Shown: piece by piece, positions 32,272 to 42,774 of the stretch
Numbering within the stretch: the stretch's first letter is position 1
How the letters are laid out: each line of letters opens with the position of its first letter
Assembly: GCA_013995675.1 (NCBI GenBank)
Contig: VWRR01000005.1
Location: forward strand, 124,001-188,000
Direction of reading: 5' to 3'
DNA from: Cyanidiococcus yangmingshanensis
Taxonomy: Eukaryota > Rhodophyta > Bangiophyceae > Cyanidiales > Cyanidiaceae
DNA length: 64,000 bases
Position numbers and translations under genes: made by a program
Notes under the pieces: model-generated
What the model was told of the DNA's origin: nothing
The model's input: only the letters and a program-made list of their open reading frames with translations
Databases searched by the model: none

Positions 32272-33051
32272 TTACGATGGCTTCCACTTGATACTGCACC
32301 CCATGCTTGGAAGTTGGTTTCCTGGCGGCGACTGTCCATTCACACACAACTGAATGGCGTTACGCAGATCCTCGCCTGTGATAGGAATATTGTTTCCTGG
32401 CCTGCTTCCGTCCAGGCGCCCCCGATAGAACAGCTTACGCTCATGGTCAAGGAGGAAAAAGTCTGGCGTGCAGGCCGCCATCCACGCGCGCGCCACTTCC
32501 TGCGTCTCGTCGTAGAGGATCGGAAACTGATACCGACGAGTCTTGATTTCCTCCGCCATGCGCTCTGGTGCATCCTCGGGATGCGTTCCCACAAAATTGC
32601 TACTGATGCCCACCATCTTCACAGGCCCAAACTTGCCTGAACCGATATCCGCACTCAGTCGCGACAACTCTCCCGCGATGTGCTTTACAAACGGACAGTG
32701 CGCAGAGAGGAACACCACCACGAGGGCCTTGGGCGGCGGACTATCCGCGTACAGCGAGTCCAGCGACACCATTTCGCCCGTCGTCACATCGGGCAAAGCA
32801 AACGATGGCATTACTGTGCCGAGTTCAACCATAGCTGACTCGGTACGCACCATCCTGACGTCGAGAGGCAAGTTCACTGCCGCCGCCGCTCGCCGTCGCC
32901 CAAACAAGCTCACCCGGTAGGTCCCTCCTAAAACGACTCGACGAGAACCAGTTCGCCCACAAGCGACACGCTGAGACGCTCCTCTACAGGCAATAAACCG
33001 ATGAGTCCACAGAAAGCACAAATGATCCTTTGCGCACGCCAGCGTCCGCAT
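32272..33051 (-). CDS. Thioredoxin-fold redox protein (AhpC/TSA-like)
   Basis: The core from MVELGTVMPSFALPDVTTGEMVSL has the peroxiredoxin/TlpA-like fold. VVVFLSAHCPFVKHIAGELSRL contains a single-Cys CPF motif where thioredoxins have CxxC. VGISSNFVGTHPEDAPERM, FPILYDETQEVARAW and ACTPDFFLLDHERKLFYRGRLDGSRPGN follow. This matches the bacterial/algal thioredoxin-like family with HCPFV. ATG 33051 gives an N-terminal extension of about 70 residues rich in Arg/Ala/Ser/Cys, a possible plastid transit peptide. ATG 32832 would give the core alone. The frame is open. Confidence 0.8.
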   Translation of the reverse strand: MRTLACAKDHLCFLWTHRFIACRGASQRVACGRTGSRRVVLGGTYRVSLFGRRRAAAAVNLPLDVRMVRTESAMVELGTVMPSFALPDVTTGEMVSLDSLYADSPPPKALVVVFLSAHCPFVKHIAGELSRLSADIGSGKFGPVKMVGISSNFVGTHPEDAPERMAEEIKTRRYQFPILYDETQEVARAWMAACTPDFFLLDHERKLFYRGRLDGSRPGNNIPITGEDLRNAIQLCVNGQSPPGNQLPSMGCSIKWKPS

Positions 33052-33158
33052 GCGCCCCCGTTGCTCAGCGCTTCTGTACCTGGGTACTCCTGCCCGAGGA
33101 GTGCAAGCGCGACGGTAATGCGTCACAGAATCACGAATGCGTTCCGATCGATTCCTGA

Positions 33159-33970
33159 TCATGGGCGAGCGCCGGCCGCGGGACACTGCGCGCCCCTCGT
33201 CGATGGGGGCGATGACGTCCTCGTCGGCGCAGGCCGGCACAGCGTCGCGTGTCCAGTGCAAGGGCGGCACGGGTCGGCAGGCAGTCGCACCATCCCGGGG
33301 CCAGGAGACGGCCGGCGCGCTGCGGCCGCGGGTTGCGCGCATGCCGATGGGAGCGCGCGTTGCCGCCGCTGGGGGGCCAACGCATCGGCACCGATCCGAT
33401 CCGATCCGATCCGGTGCTGGATCGCGGCGGCGACTGCAGACGACGAACGAGAATAGATCAAAACAGCGCCATCGATCGTTCTCGGGCGGGGCTGGCTCCG
33501 AGGCATCGGACATGGGGAGTGCGCTGATATGCGGATACGCTGCGGCGATCGGTTTCCAGGCCGACCCACGACCAGTTCTGCGGCAATGTCCGATATGTGC
33601 TGCGCTATTCGCCACTGTTGCCTTGGCTCGCCGAACGAGAGAATATACAGCTCAGATTCGCAGGTTTGCACATGCGTGATTGGAATTCCAGATTTCTCGA
33701 GGCCATCGTTCATGGGGTCTTGCGTCGGTTGGCAGCACGGAAACACCACTGTGTATGGTTCGTGTCCGTAGCGATGGTGCCAGCCAACGAGTTCGGCTAG
33801 GAACCTCCTGGATCTGGTTCGAAAACTGAATGCATTCAACCACGTGATGAAATCCATTGTGGCTGCCTGCGTACCTGTCCTGAAAGTGGACTGTGCCCGT
33901 GCGCTCAACACGGAGCCGCGAAAGTCCCAAGCCACGATCGACGTCTATATGCTGGCACGCCGACAAGCAC
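33159..33970 (-). CDS. Hypothetical protein, start frame uncertain
   Basis: A coding-like segment (HHRYGHEPYTVVFPCCQ, PITHVQTCESELYILSFGEPRQQWRIAQHI) is open from about 33935 down. Its 3' part runs into a GC-rich (ccgat)-repeat stretch (33391-33412) and low-complexity sequence, so the true stop may lie earlier in another frame. A plausible N-terminus (MLHVLVGVPAYRRRSWLG near 33975) is in a different frame. No family identified. Confidence 0.35.
33391..33412. repeat. Pentanucleotide microsatellite (ccgat)4
   Basis: Four tandem ccgat units within the GC-rich 3' part of the hypothetical minus-strand gene. Confidence 0.9.
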
Positions 33971-34249
33971 ATGGAGCATGTCGTCGCAACCGAGCGGATC
34001 ACCGGGCGTGGTTCGATCTGGCGCCCTACGCCGAACACCGGCCCTGACGGCGTTCGAACGGCGCCCCGCCGATGGGCGCATGGCTGTCGCAGCGAGCGCT
34101 GCACCGTCTCGACAAGCAGCTGGAAAGGTCTTGGTTGATTCTTGCTCGGAAGTCGAGTTGAATTAGACGAGCACGTTGGTTTCCAAATACGCTATTCAAT
34201 CAAGGCTGAATAGTGCTGGAGAGCAGAGTCTACGACGTGGCGGTCGAGG

Positions 34250-35611
34250 ATGTTTTTGTGCTCAATAACGAGGTTGGGGCACTCGACTTGGACGTCCCGG
34301 TCTTGGTTGCGGACCTCGGAAGCGAGCAACGAAACAGGCTTGAAATGGTTGCATCCGAGGTGCGCTGGTTCGTCCTATCGTTTTTCGTCGCTTTATGCCT
34401 CCCTTGGTACCCAGAGGGATGACTCGCGCTCGACCGAAGCGTCTGCCGCTGAGAACGAACAGCCACTGTTGCTACGGGTTCTCCGGGGAGACGTGCGTGT
34501 ACCGCGGCCGCCAGTCTGGCTCATGCGTCAGGCCGGTCGCTACATGAGCGCTTTCCGGTCATATTCAGATCGGTACGCTTTTCGCGAGCGGGCCGAGAAC
34601 CCAGAGATAGCAGTGGAGCTGTCTCTGCAACCATGGCGCGCCTTTGGTGTAGACGCTGTGATAATGTTTGCGGATATCTTGACACCACTGCCAGCAATGG
34701 GTCTGGACTACCAGATTGTCCCGGGCAAAGGCCCTTGCATCAAGCCATCGATTCGATCGATGGAGGATCTAGCTCGGATCGAACCGCTCACGATAGATGC
34801 CGCCGAGGCAGCGCTTCCCTTTGTCGGTGCGACGCTGACGGAGCTCGCTCGGCAGCTGGCGACCAGGCATCCTCGTCCGGCCTTGTTGGGTTTCCTAGGA
34901 GCACCATTCACACTCGCCGCCTATGCAATCGATGGCGAGGGCGGCAGGGCCACGGCAGGGCGACATGTCAAGCGTATGATGTACACAGCTGAGGGACAGA
35001 ACCTTCTGCATCGCCTCCTGACCATCATGACAGAAAGCATGGTCGCGTATGCAGTCTACCAGGCCCGTATGGGTGCAGAGGCAATCCAGATCTTCGATTC
35101 CTGGGCGCATTTGCTTCCTCCGGAAGACTATCGCGAGCTTTCGTTGCCTTATATCGCCAGACTGGTTCAGGGCATCCGAGCGGCTGACGTGCAGATTCCG
35201 CTGATCCTGTTCGCAAATGGCTCTTGTGGCAAACTCGATACTCTCGAGATGGTCTTTCCGAGGCGAATAATCTCGACCACCGATGCTCCTGGTCTGGATG
35301 CGCTGGGACTGGACTGGAAAACAAGTATGGCGGAGGCGCGACGGCTCTACGGTCCCCAGGCGATTCTTCAAGGCAACATCGACCCGATGGTGCTAGCGTT
35401 CGGCGAGCAAGCGACAATGGCTGCAGCCATTGATCGGTGTGTGTGCAGCGCTGCCGGTGGTCCGCATATTCTCAACTTGGGCCACGGCGTGATGCAGGAA
35501 ACCCCCGAGGATTCGGTTGCCTATTTCTGTGACCACGTGCGTGCTCTCGCCAGTGCGAACTGGTATCGAGACCTGCGTGCTGCGCTCATCGAGAAGCGTG
35601 GAATGCTCTAA
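34250..35611 (+). CDS. hemE: Uroporphyrinogen III decarboxylase (HemE)
   Basis: Decarboxylates uroporphyrinogen III to coproporphyrinogen III in haem and chlorophyll synthesis. Conserved residues are visible: PVWLMRQAGRYM (substrate Arg), VIMFADILTPLPAMGLDYQIVPGKGP (catalytic Asp), LLGFLGAPFTLAAYAIDG, IFDSWAHLLPPEDY, LFANGSCGKLD, ILQGNIDPMVL and HILNLGHGVMQETPEDSV. ATG 34250 (MFLCSITRLG) gives an N-terminal extension of about 90 residues rich in Ser/Thr/Arg, consistent with plastid targeting. The frame is open to TAA at 35609. Confidence 0.97.
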   Translation: MFLCSITRLGHSTWTSRSWLRTSEASNETGLKWLHPRCAGSSYRFSSLYASLGTQRDDSRSTEASAAENEQPLLLRVLRGDVRVPRPPVWLMRQAGRYMSAFRSYSDRYAFRERAENPEIAVELSLQPWRAFGVDAVIMFADILTPLPAMGLDYQIVPGKGPCIKPSIRSMEDLARIEPLTIDAAEAALPFVGATLTELARQLATRHPRPALLGFLGAPFTLAAYAIDGEGGRATAGRHVKRMMYTAEGQNLLHRLLTIMTESMVAYAVYQARMGAEAIQIFDSWAHLLPPEDYRELSLPYIARLVQGIRAADVQIPLILFANGSCGKLDTLEMVFPRRIISTTDAPGLDALGLDWKTSMAEARRLYGPQAILQGNIDPMVLAFGEQATMAAAIDRCVCSAAGGPHILNLGHGVMQETPEDSVAYFCDHVRALASANWYRDLRAALIEKRGML

Positions 35612-37270
35612 TAGATCATTGGTCGCAGTGTTTTGTTGCGTGGTTCTTGTTCTTCAGTGTTCACATTTGGATCGATAGCTCCCCAACGCAATGACATCGG
35701 AGATCACTAGAGCGGCTGCGGTGAGCTGACGACAGGGCTCTCCTTTAGAGCAACTGGATCGTCGAAACGCCGACGTTCACGCTCGACATGCTGCTTCTAT
35801 ATAAATTGCCAGCGATCACGTTTTATACCGAAACTGGGTGAAGAGGAGCCAGTGCAAACGCTCTGATACAGTGGAACACGATGTGAACGTCACAGCCGGT
35901 CGCCGCGAGACTGAAGCACGGCGTGGAGCCGGTACCAGATCAGGCTCCACATGGCCATATCTGGACAAGCAGCATTGAAGTCGGCTTTACTTGAGAGGGC
36001 TTCGAAAACCTCAGATAATTTCATGACGCGACATGTTGTTTACTGGTACGTCTTTATCATAGACGTATGCTGGCGTCAGAACATGTTTGCCGTTCTATTG
36101 CTGGTATCTCGCGCTTCGCGATAGAAACTTTTCAAACCCTTCTCTGTACATCAGCGTTTCTCCTTCCAGAGTGAGCGCGAACCGCGGGGAATTCCCTGCA
36201 AGCTCCCTGAGGGTCCATCGAGAAAAACGCGTTTCATATCCCTTTTGAAGTTTGCGTCTCGTGTTCGCGCTTGTGTCTGATTCTCACCAGCATCCGCGCT
36301 CGCTGCATGAGCACTCATCTCAAGTATCCTTTGAGCACAACACAAGTCGCAGGGGCAACGAAATCATCGCGCATGGTGGTCTGAATCGACGTGAATGCGC
36401 TCGAGCGATGTTCGAATCCCAACGATAGCGCCGAGGAGAGCGAAGACATGCAGAGTCGGAGGAGTATGCACAATTTACTTGCCGACGAGAACCCTCAAGC
36501 GAGGATCTGGCAACGAAAAGGAACCACATCTTCGATATGTCAAAACCGAATGAGAATCACTCGAGAACGCAAAACGTTGTTCCCGACAAGGTCGCTTTAA
36601 ATTACCCATCTTTAAAGAAGCCCTTGTTCTGAGCGGACACCAGTCATAAGACGAGCCCAGTCGCTGTGCCGACCGTCTCGAGCGTGATCCAAAAGAGTTT
36701 CACCTCGAAAAGAAAAGGCGATTCGAGCTGTCCCTCACACGCGTTCGTACGTTTGCGCCACTTACATAAAAAGAGCAAGTGCTCATGAACGTTGCCAAGT
36801 AGTTCGCGACATGTCGCTTTTAGACTGGATCAGGGACCTTGCAGACTCACACTGATCGGTAGCGTTCCGAATATGTCCTTGCACGAGACCTGGAACGCAA
36901 TTCGTCTTTCTTCAAAGCTCCTTTCGCTATCGCCTGGCAATCAATCTATAAAATCACCAATCAATATCAGCGCTATAAATGAATACACGGAAAAAGAAAC
37001 CAAGACCGTTGAAAGACCCAGTCCAAGACGTGCCAACGCCCGGGGTTTCACCGTCATTTGTGCCTAATGCCCCGAGTCGCTGGCGATGACGTGTCCAGGA
37101 GCACAACGCCTGGCGCCCGCGCATCGATACGCTTTCTCACCAAGTAACTACTTTCTTTCGTACCTGGTTGGTGGGGAAAACAACGACAGAGAGGGATATA
37201 TAGGAGGAGAACCACGAGGCCAGTTCTTGGTCGACGACGTCTAGTTTTCAACTTGTTGGTTTGAAATTCA
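35612..37270. other. 1.66-kb intergenic region
   Basis: No firm gene. Small coding-like candidates: ATG 36391 (+, MNALERCSNPNDSAEESEDM) and a minus-strand frame near 36151-36318 (MSAHAASADAGENQTQ). A TATA-like tctatataaatt lies near 35797, and gatatatagg near 37195 is about 75 bp upstream of the next start codon. Confidence 0.4.
37193..37203 (+). promoter_or_regulatory. Candidate TATA box of the phosphate-carrier-like gene
   Basis: ggatatatagg lies about 70 bp upstream of ATG 37271 in otherwise mixed sequence. Position and composition only; no mapped start site. Confidence 0.35.
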
Positions 37271-38641
37271 ATGGCCAGCAAGTCCAACGTCTCCGTTCTG
37301 GAGCGCGGTGTGCCTGCGAAGATGTGGACGCGCCTGGCTGCGACGGTCGCTCTGTTGCTACTTTGGCGGGGCCGCACGCTCCTAGTTCGGCGTGCCCTCA
37401 AGTGGCCGCCACGCCTGTACGGCACTGTCGCGCTGGCACTGGCGCTCGGTAAGGTGGTGCTCTTGGTGGCTCTCCTGGGTTCTATCGGCTTCGACTGGCG
37501 CCTGTTCAGCAAGCTCTTCGCCGCTGGCGGGAGCTGTGCCTTGCTTATGCACGTTGTGACAACACCTTTCGATGTCGTTCGCACCAAGATGCAGTTGGAC
37601 CCGGAACGCTACCCAACGCCGGGTTCTTGCCTCTCTCGAATCTTGGTAGAGGACGGTCCGTTGATGTTGCTTCAGGGCTTTGGTGCGACAGCCGTCGGTT
37701 ACTTCCTCCACGGCGGTCTCAAGTACGCCGCTTATGAACAGTTTCGAACACTTACAATGCTGCTGACTCGAACGCCATCGGGTCAATCGCTTTCATCACT
37801 GCACTTTGTGGTGTCTGCAACGGCGGCTGAGCTTATTGCCTCTACCGCGCTTTGCCCACTAGAGGCTGTTCGAATTCGCATGGTCAACGATCGGGGTTTT
37901 GCGGCGAACCTGAGACAGGGCCTGGCAAAAATTTGGTCAGAGGGCATGCATAGTATGTACAAGGGATGGATGCCGCTGATTGTGAAACAGTGCCCATATA
38001 CGCTAGCTCAGTTCTGGTCGTATGAATGGCTGCTGGCTTTGCTTCGCGCGCATTGGATCGGTCAGCGTTTCCCATTGGATGCAATGTTGCCGCTGCCGCT
38101 CGAACGTCGTTTGTCGCTTATCGCCGGAGTCTTGAGTGGTCTTGTGGCAGCTGTCGCCAGCCAGCCCGGCGATACAATCCTGAGTCGAATCAACAAACAT
38201 CGAGATAAGTTCCTGGATAGCATGGCCATGGAGGACAGCGAGGCACCCGGCAACCTTCGTGCCATAGATTCGAGCAAACTGTCGCACGCCCGATCGGTGG
38301 ACTTGTCCACGCTGACAACCGACAGGGATCACAAACTTGCAGAACCGAGCGAGATTTCGGTTGAAACAGATCGAGGACTCTGGGTGCTCCCAAAGCTACG
38401 CTTCGGTGGATTCTCGCTGAGACTCGTGACCCGCCAATGGTGGTCAGCGATTGCTCAATCATGGGACCGGATGTGGAAGATCATGAAAGAGTTGGGGCCT
38501 CGCGGGTTGTTTATTGGATTCATCCCACGATGTGCACAAGTGGTGCTGCTCGTTAGCGGCCAGTTTTTCTTTTATGCTGAGATCAAGGCATTCTTTGGGA
38601 TACCTGAGACGCTCGGACGAGGCGCAACTCACCGCCACTGA
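37271..38641 (+). CDS. Mitochondrial carrier, phosphate-carrier-like (SLC25A3 type)
   Basis: Repeat 1 has VVTTPFDVVRTKMQLDPERYP, repeat 2 STALCPLEAVRIRMVND, and repeat 3 an atypical SQPGDTILSRINKH. The TTPFDVVRTKMQ..P, CPLEAVRIRM and QPGDTILS triplet is the pattern of the mitochondrial phosphate/copper carrier PiC. YKGWMPLIVKQCPYTLAQFWSYE also fits. Unusual is an insertion of about 70 residues (SMAMEDSEAPGNL ... RGLWVLPKLRFGG) between repeat-3 helices, and two extra hydrophobic segments at the N-terminus (RLAATVALLLLW, LGKVVLLVALLG). The frame is open, 456 residues. Confidence 0.85.
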   Translation: MASKSNVSVLERGVPAKMWTRLAATVALLLLWRGRTLLVRRALKWPPRLYGTVALALALGKVVLLVALLGSIGFDWRLFSKLFAAGGSCALLMHVVTTPFDVVRTKMQLDPERYPTPGSCLSRILVEDGPLMLLQGFGATAVGYFLHGGLKYAAYEQFRTLTMLLTRTPSGQSLSSLHFVVSATAAELIASTALCPLEAVRIRMVNDRGFAANLRQGLAKIWSEGMHSMYKGWMPLIVKQCPYTLAQFWSYEWLLALLRAHWIGQRFPLDAMLPLPLERRLSLIAGVLSGLVAAVASQPGDTILSRINKHRDKFLDSMAMEDSEAPGNLRAIDSSKLSHARSVDLSTLTTDRDHKLAEPSEISVETDRGLWVLPKLRFGGFSLRLVTRQWWSAIAQSWDRMWKIMKELGPRGLFIGFIPRCAQVVLLVSGQFFFYAEIKAFFGIPETLGRGATHRH

Positions 38642-39093
38642 TACTTGGTCGTGTTACAAGGACGGATGCTGGGGCTATAAGGCTCTCTTATAAAATGATG
38701 TACAGTCTCAGCTGGGCTGGGCAGGAAGCGCTCACGAATATGACGCCCAATGATTCTTCAACTTGGACGATGTCCCGCTTTTCATCGAACACACCGGTTT
38801 CTCCTTCGATCTCTCAGAGAGGGCGCTAGAGGCGACTGGCTGATACCTCATTCAATACCAGAACGCTTTTGGATATATCTTCCTGATAGGAACCGCTGGC
38901 GGAGATCGTTGGCCCTCTTGCGCGGATCAGCTTTACAGAAAAACCAAAAACATCGAGCTCGTTCTTTTTTGACTCCTTTTTTAGAAGAGCCCAACTTCAT
39001 CCGAGTCGGCAATCGTACTCAACTATCGGGAGACAACTCCTTGACCGACACTCACGTGACGTGGAAATTCAATAGACGATCAACCGTGGCCAG
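38642..39093. other. Intergenic, no supported gene
   Basis: A plus-strand frame from 38750 is open but has no coding character that I trust. No repeats or RNA signals. Confidence 0.35.
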
Positions 39094-39383
39094 TCAAAGA
39101 TACATGTCGCGCTCAAGTAGCGGATTTTTGAGCGCTCGAGCCAACTCAGAGCCGTCCCTGTGCACGTCTGCCTTGGCTTTGGACGCTTTGGCGGAGCAGT
39201 CGTCCCATGGCAAACGTTGATGCAAGCGCTGAAAACGTTCGCTGGAGACAGATGGGTACCCATCTGTGGCTGAGGTACGAAGATACCTCCGAAGGATGTA
39301 GCGCCAACTCCATCCGTCCTCGTCGTGGTGCGGTTCGCTCCTGAAATGTCCTCTTGTTGCAAACTCGCAAACCAAGCGCCCAA
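39094..39383 (-). CDS. Hypothetical small protein, up to three frames
   Basis: A polar N-terminal piece (MGAWFASLQQEDISG, ATG or alternative start near 39383) and a C-terminal piece (LPWDDCSAKASKAKADVHRDG, ending LLERDMYL) lie in different minus-strand frames. They can be linked through two +1 changes near 39247 and 39223. It sits directly downstream of the SerB-like gene. Inferred only. Confidence 0.25.
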
Positions 39384-39395
39384 AGACTGATGCTT

Positions 39396-40823
39396 TCAGG
39401 AAAACGCCCGCAAGTCACGTTCGTGGATCCCCAAGAGAAACAGAATCGAAGTAAGACTCTTGCTCTGTATTTTTCCATCGATGTCTGCACCATCGCGCGC
39501 TCCAGGCTGCTCAAAAGCAATTGAGAGCCCCGCAGAGTCGAGCATTTTTGCGGACACAGGCCCATCTCCCACAGCGATAATTTGTTCGGTACTGAGCTGC
39601 TCGCGCATGGCCAACATGGTCAGAAGCTCGGCTTTGCGTTCGCCGTTCACAATCGGCTCCTGAATGGCTCCCGTAAACAGTCCATTGCCGTCGACCTCCA
39701 GCTGATTGGCGGCGACAAAATCGATGCCCAAGTCTGCTTTGACAAGCTCTGCCAAAAGCAGCGGTCCCGATGAGAGTATGGCAATCCGAAATCCAAGCTT
39801 TTTCAAAACTCGGCAGACGGATACTGCACCTTCCGTATATTCTATTTGGGCGTGTAGCTTTGGCCCGAGGCCTTCCATGGATCGACCGCAAAGCAGCGTT
39901 GCACATGCCCGCAAATATTGATCGGATCCTAGGGCGTGGCGACGACGCACTTTGGCCATCGCAGTGCTGGCGACTCCAGCAGCCTGACAGAGAAGCTCGA
40001 ATCCGTCCGCCTGAACAAGCGTCCAGGATAGATCAAAAACGACCATTCTTTTCGTTCGAAGCGCTCCGGTTCGCTCAAAAGCAATATCTACCAGGTGCTG
40101 CTTGCCTAGATGGAAGAGCTCACTGCGTACACGGTAGGCCAAGGGGCTTCGCAATGCGGTCACAACCTGGAAGCAAGTACTGCGACTGTCGGGCTCATTC
40201 AGCGACTGAATTGCATTCAAGTTGATTTCATTCTCGGCGAGTAGCCTGCTCGCTGTGGCAAAGAAGGCAGCGGGGATACGCGGTGTTCCAATAAAAGTAA
40301 ATGTATACGAGTCGGTGGAATCAGGCGGGTCATCGAAAGCAGTCCGGGGGCCGCTCTCGGGCGCATCAAGCACTTCGAACTCGGTCTCGATCCCGCCCAA
40401 CTCATAGGCCGTCAACAAGATTTCTCGCAGCAGATACCCCTCAATTCCATACTCGTGTTCGATGAGTGGTTCTATCGAGCTGGGGACCCCCGCTCGGTCG
40501 TCTGCCAGAGACGCAGACGACGTTGTTGGCGGCTCCGCTTCTTCCGAGGGAGTCTCCTTGAGATCGTTCTCGACGACTTGACGCTTTCGTTGTCGCGTCG
40601 GCGTAACCTCGACCGCCATGGTTGCCGTGAAACGATCCCCGACGGTGAACGACGACAGATCCCGCAGGTAGAGGGCGTCCCCGGCCTGCGCCAGTACAGT
40701 CATGAAGCGGGAGAGCCAACTTGGCTGCACGAGACCGTGCAGGGTGACCACAAGCAGTCGGGCGCTGTTTACACTTGTTCGAGAACGACGTCCTTTCCGT
40801 GGACTCCACCGAGACGACTCCAT
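39396..40823 (-). CDS. SerB-like protein: ACT-like domains plus HAD fold with missing catalytic aspartates
   Basis: Layout follows phosphoserine phosphatases with tandem regulatory domains. An ACT-like domain (RLLVVTLHGLVQPSWLSRFMTVL) comes first, then a low-complexity Glu/Ser linker, then a second ACT-like domain (YTFTFIGTPRIPAAFFATASRLLAENEINLNAI), then a HAD domain from about residue 255. In the HAD domain motif I reads VVFDLSWTLVQ, where active enzymes have DxDxT: the second Asp is Ser. Motif II is IAILSSGP and motif III has the lysine in VNGERKAELL. Motif IV reads AVGDGPVSAKML instead of GDGANDxxM, so the metal-binding Asp is gone. It probably cannot work as a normal phosphatase and may sense serine or regulate a paralogue. 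Open frame from ATG 40823. Confidence 0.8.
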   Translation of the reverse strand: MESSRWSPRKGRRSRTSVNSARLLVVTLHGLVQPSWLSRFMTVLAQAGDALYLRDLSSFTVGDRFTATMAVEVTPTRQRKRQVVENDLKETPSEEAEPPTTSSASLADDRAGVPSSIEPLIEHEYGIEGYLLREILLTAYELGGIETEFEVLDAPESGPRTAFDDPPDSTDSYTFTFIGTPRIPAAFFATASRLLAENEINLNAIQSLNEPDSRSTCFQVVTALRSPLAYRVRSELFHLGKQHLVDIAFERTGALRTKRMVVFDLSWTLVQADGFELLCQAAGVASTAMAKVRRRHALGSDQYLRACATLLCGRSMEGLGPKLHAQIEYTEGAVSVCRVLKKLGFRIAILSSGPLLLAELVKADLGIDFVAANQLEVDGNGLFTGAIQEPIVNGERKAELLTMLAMREQLSTEQIIAVGDGPVSAKMLDSAGLSIAFEQPGARDGADIDGKIQSKSLTSILFLLGIHERDLRAFS

Positions 40824-41271
40824 CGCCCCAAAGACGCCCTTCGACGAAGACCAACACCACCGCTTTCGGAGCGTAGACGGCTTGGAATACGCTTGGGCTG
40901 GACTTGCTCCTTGCGCCGATGGCTTTCACGGCTTCTCGGGATGCACGTTTCCACGAGCGATCCCGTTTCCCCTATTGAGAAGTGTATCGCCAGTTCATTC
41001 CAAGCGAATACGTGGTTTTCCGTTCAACTCGTAGAGTTCTACCCCGGTACATGGACAGTATCCAGCATCGCTTCAAATCATAGGAACCAATACGCATCCG
41101 TCAGTAGGGACGTCACGTACACAGCTTGTCGGAAACAATAAACCTGATGCTGTTCCGTTTATACGCCAAGTTTCCTTCACTGACCGCTACTTGCTGTGCG
41201 AGTCCTCATCTTGGTCGCAAGTGAACCATGGGTAATCGGGGAGTTTCACACGCGCCTGCATGGACATGAAC
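40824..41271. other. Intergenic between SerB-like and psaO
   Basis: A minus-strand frame around 40830-40929 (VYAPKAVVLVFVEGRLWGDG) reads like coding sequence. It could be an upstream exon or +1-shifted N-terminus of the SerB-like gene. Otherwise nothing. Confidence 0.3.
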
Positions 41272-41739
41272 TCAAGAGGAGCGCTTGTATGTGCCCCTCG
41301 CGTAGCCCGCGTACCCAATTTGACCGAAAATGAGCAACGCGAACAGGCCCACGTGATACACCACCAGATAGAACCAGAACGGGTCGTCCAGCTTGGGCCC
41401 TGTGGGGTACTGCGCCAACAAGCGCTGAATCGACGCCAAAAAGGCCTGCGTAAGACCTGTGCCGCCAAGTACAGGGATATTCGACGGCACCGCAGCCGCA
41501 GCACTCCAACCAATGATAGCTATCAAAATCACAGCCGGATTCAACGGATACTGCTCACCGTCGGAGATCTCGAACATGCGCAGTGACGAAGCACCTACAG
41601 ACCGCGCCCGGCCAGCGCTCGGTAACCGCGCTTGCTGAAACCGAGCCACCCGCCCATGAAAACCTTTCAAAGAAGTGCAAGCGAACTGCCCACGTTGCAC
41701 ACCTGATGCCACCGGTAAGACACTCACAAAACCGTACAT
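41272..41739 (-). CDS. psaO: Photosystem I subunit PsaO
   Basis: A two-helix PSI subunit of the red/green lineage. After a transit peptide of about 55-60 residues, the mature part begins near FEISDGEQYPLNPAVILIAIIGWSAAAA. It continues through SNIPVLGGTGLTQAFLASIQRLLAQYPTGPKLDDPFWFYLVVYHVGLFALLIFGQIGYAGY. This matches algal PsaO closely. In PSI it sits beside PsaL and takes part in energy transfer from LHC antennae. ATG 41739 (MYGFVSVLPVASG) is the likely start. Open frame, no intron. Confidence 0.95.
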   Translation of the reverse strand: MYGFVSVLPVASGVQRGQFACTSLKGFHGRVARFQQARLPSAGRARSVGASSLRMFEISDGEQYPLNPAVILIAIIGWSAAAAVPSNIPVLGGTGLTQAFLASIQRLLAQYPTGPKLDDPFWFYLVVYHVGLFALLIFGQIGYAGYARGTYKRSS

Positions 41740-42774
41740 GTTATGTCGTGTTTCCTCAAGCGTACGCTGCAACAACAACAGCAAGGATCTACGAAATGTC
41801 CTCGAATCGCCTCATCAACGAATGATTCCCAGGGGCGCGATCGAGGGTGCGCGCGAGCGCGTCGCGTTGGGATCGGGGGGCGCGCGCGCTGTCGCGGAGC
41901 TCACCCCGCGCCGCCCGGATGCATCCGCGTCGTCGTGTGCTCGCGAAACGCGCCCCCCAGCAGACGCAGCAGACGCAAGTGCAGGAGCGATCGCCCACAC
42001 GCATGCGAGGGATGGGATTTCCGTTCTCGCCAGGTCGCTGATGGCGGTCGATGGTGCGGCCACACGCTGTCCATCGCGATGACCTGCACCGCCGATGGAT
42101 TGTTTCCCATGCGTATGCGTGTGCACGGTCGAGCGTACGCACATGCATCTGCAGCGTACATGTATGGAACGAAAGACAAGAATCCATGATGGATATGGAG
42201 TGAAGGACAAGAAGACAATCACGTACCTCAGGCGTGGCGCGATCCGCGAGGGCGCGGTCGCATACGGCGCCGACGGCGGGGCCCGAGCGAGCAATCCGAG
42301 CGCCGGCTGCTCGTCGGGGCCATGAGCACGCGACGACGACGTCCACCTGGAGACGACGATCTGCGACGCAATCTCTGTACTGCTGCAATGTCCAAGGTCG
42401 GCTGCTGTTCAAGCGTACCGTGGTCTCGTTCTTTTTGTCTCGTTAGGAAGCGCGCGTACACTGATTGCAGTGGCAAACTAGACATTCGTGAACCAGGGTT
42501 TGTAGAACTAGCTTTGGCAACTGCTTGACAAACCGTAGGGTAGCGTTGTCAGGGCTGAACTGCACGTGAAACACTTGGTTGGACCTCGGCGTCTGGGTCG
42601 GTTTTGCTTTCTTTTGCGTTTGCGTGCACTCGTCTCTTGTGCTGCGTTGTTGGTTGGCTGAACGTGGCCGGTGCGAGCACTCCTCGATGTGGTCGCCAAG
42701 TGAGCGAGCCGCGGGTCAATGGCTGGGCTGTCGTTGGATCGTGGCGGGTGCAACGGCCTGTTTTGTGCCACTGA
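41740..42774. other. 1-kb upstream region with GC-rich island
   Basis: 41830-42310 is GC-rich with many gcgcg, catgcg and cgatcg words and keeps minus-strand frames open, probably by composition. A small coding-like frame starts at ATG 42322 (+, MSTRRRRPPGDDDL) and could extend to about 42500 with a +1 change. A frame at 42579-42842 (VRTSRLSVQAARKVPQRAARL) lies one base behind FAP and might encode its transit peptide. Confidence 0.35.

Noticed and set aside
32272-33615. Long 447-residue form of the thioredoxin-fold protein
   Set aside because: The part upstream of 33051 runs through the GC-rich microsatellite region and lacks coding character; the conserved core starts near 32830.
36409-36425. 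tRNA-like gttcgaatccc
   Set aside because: The bases flanking the loop do not form a 5-bp stem and no A box lies upstream.
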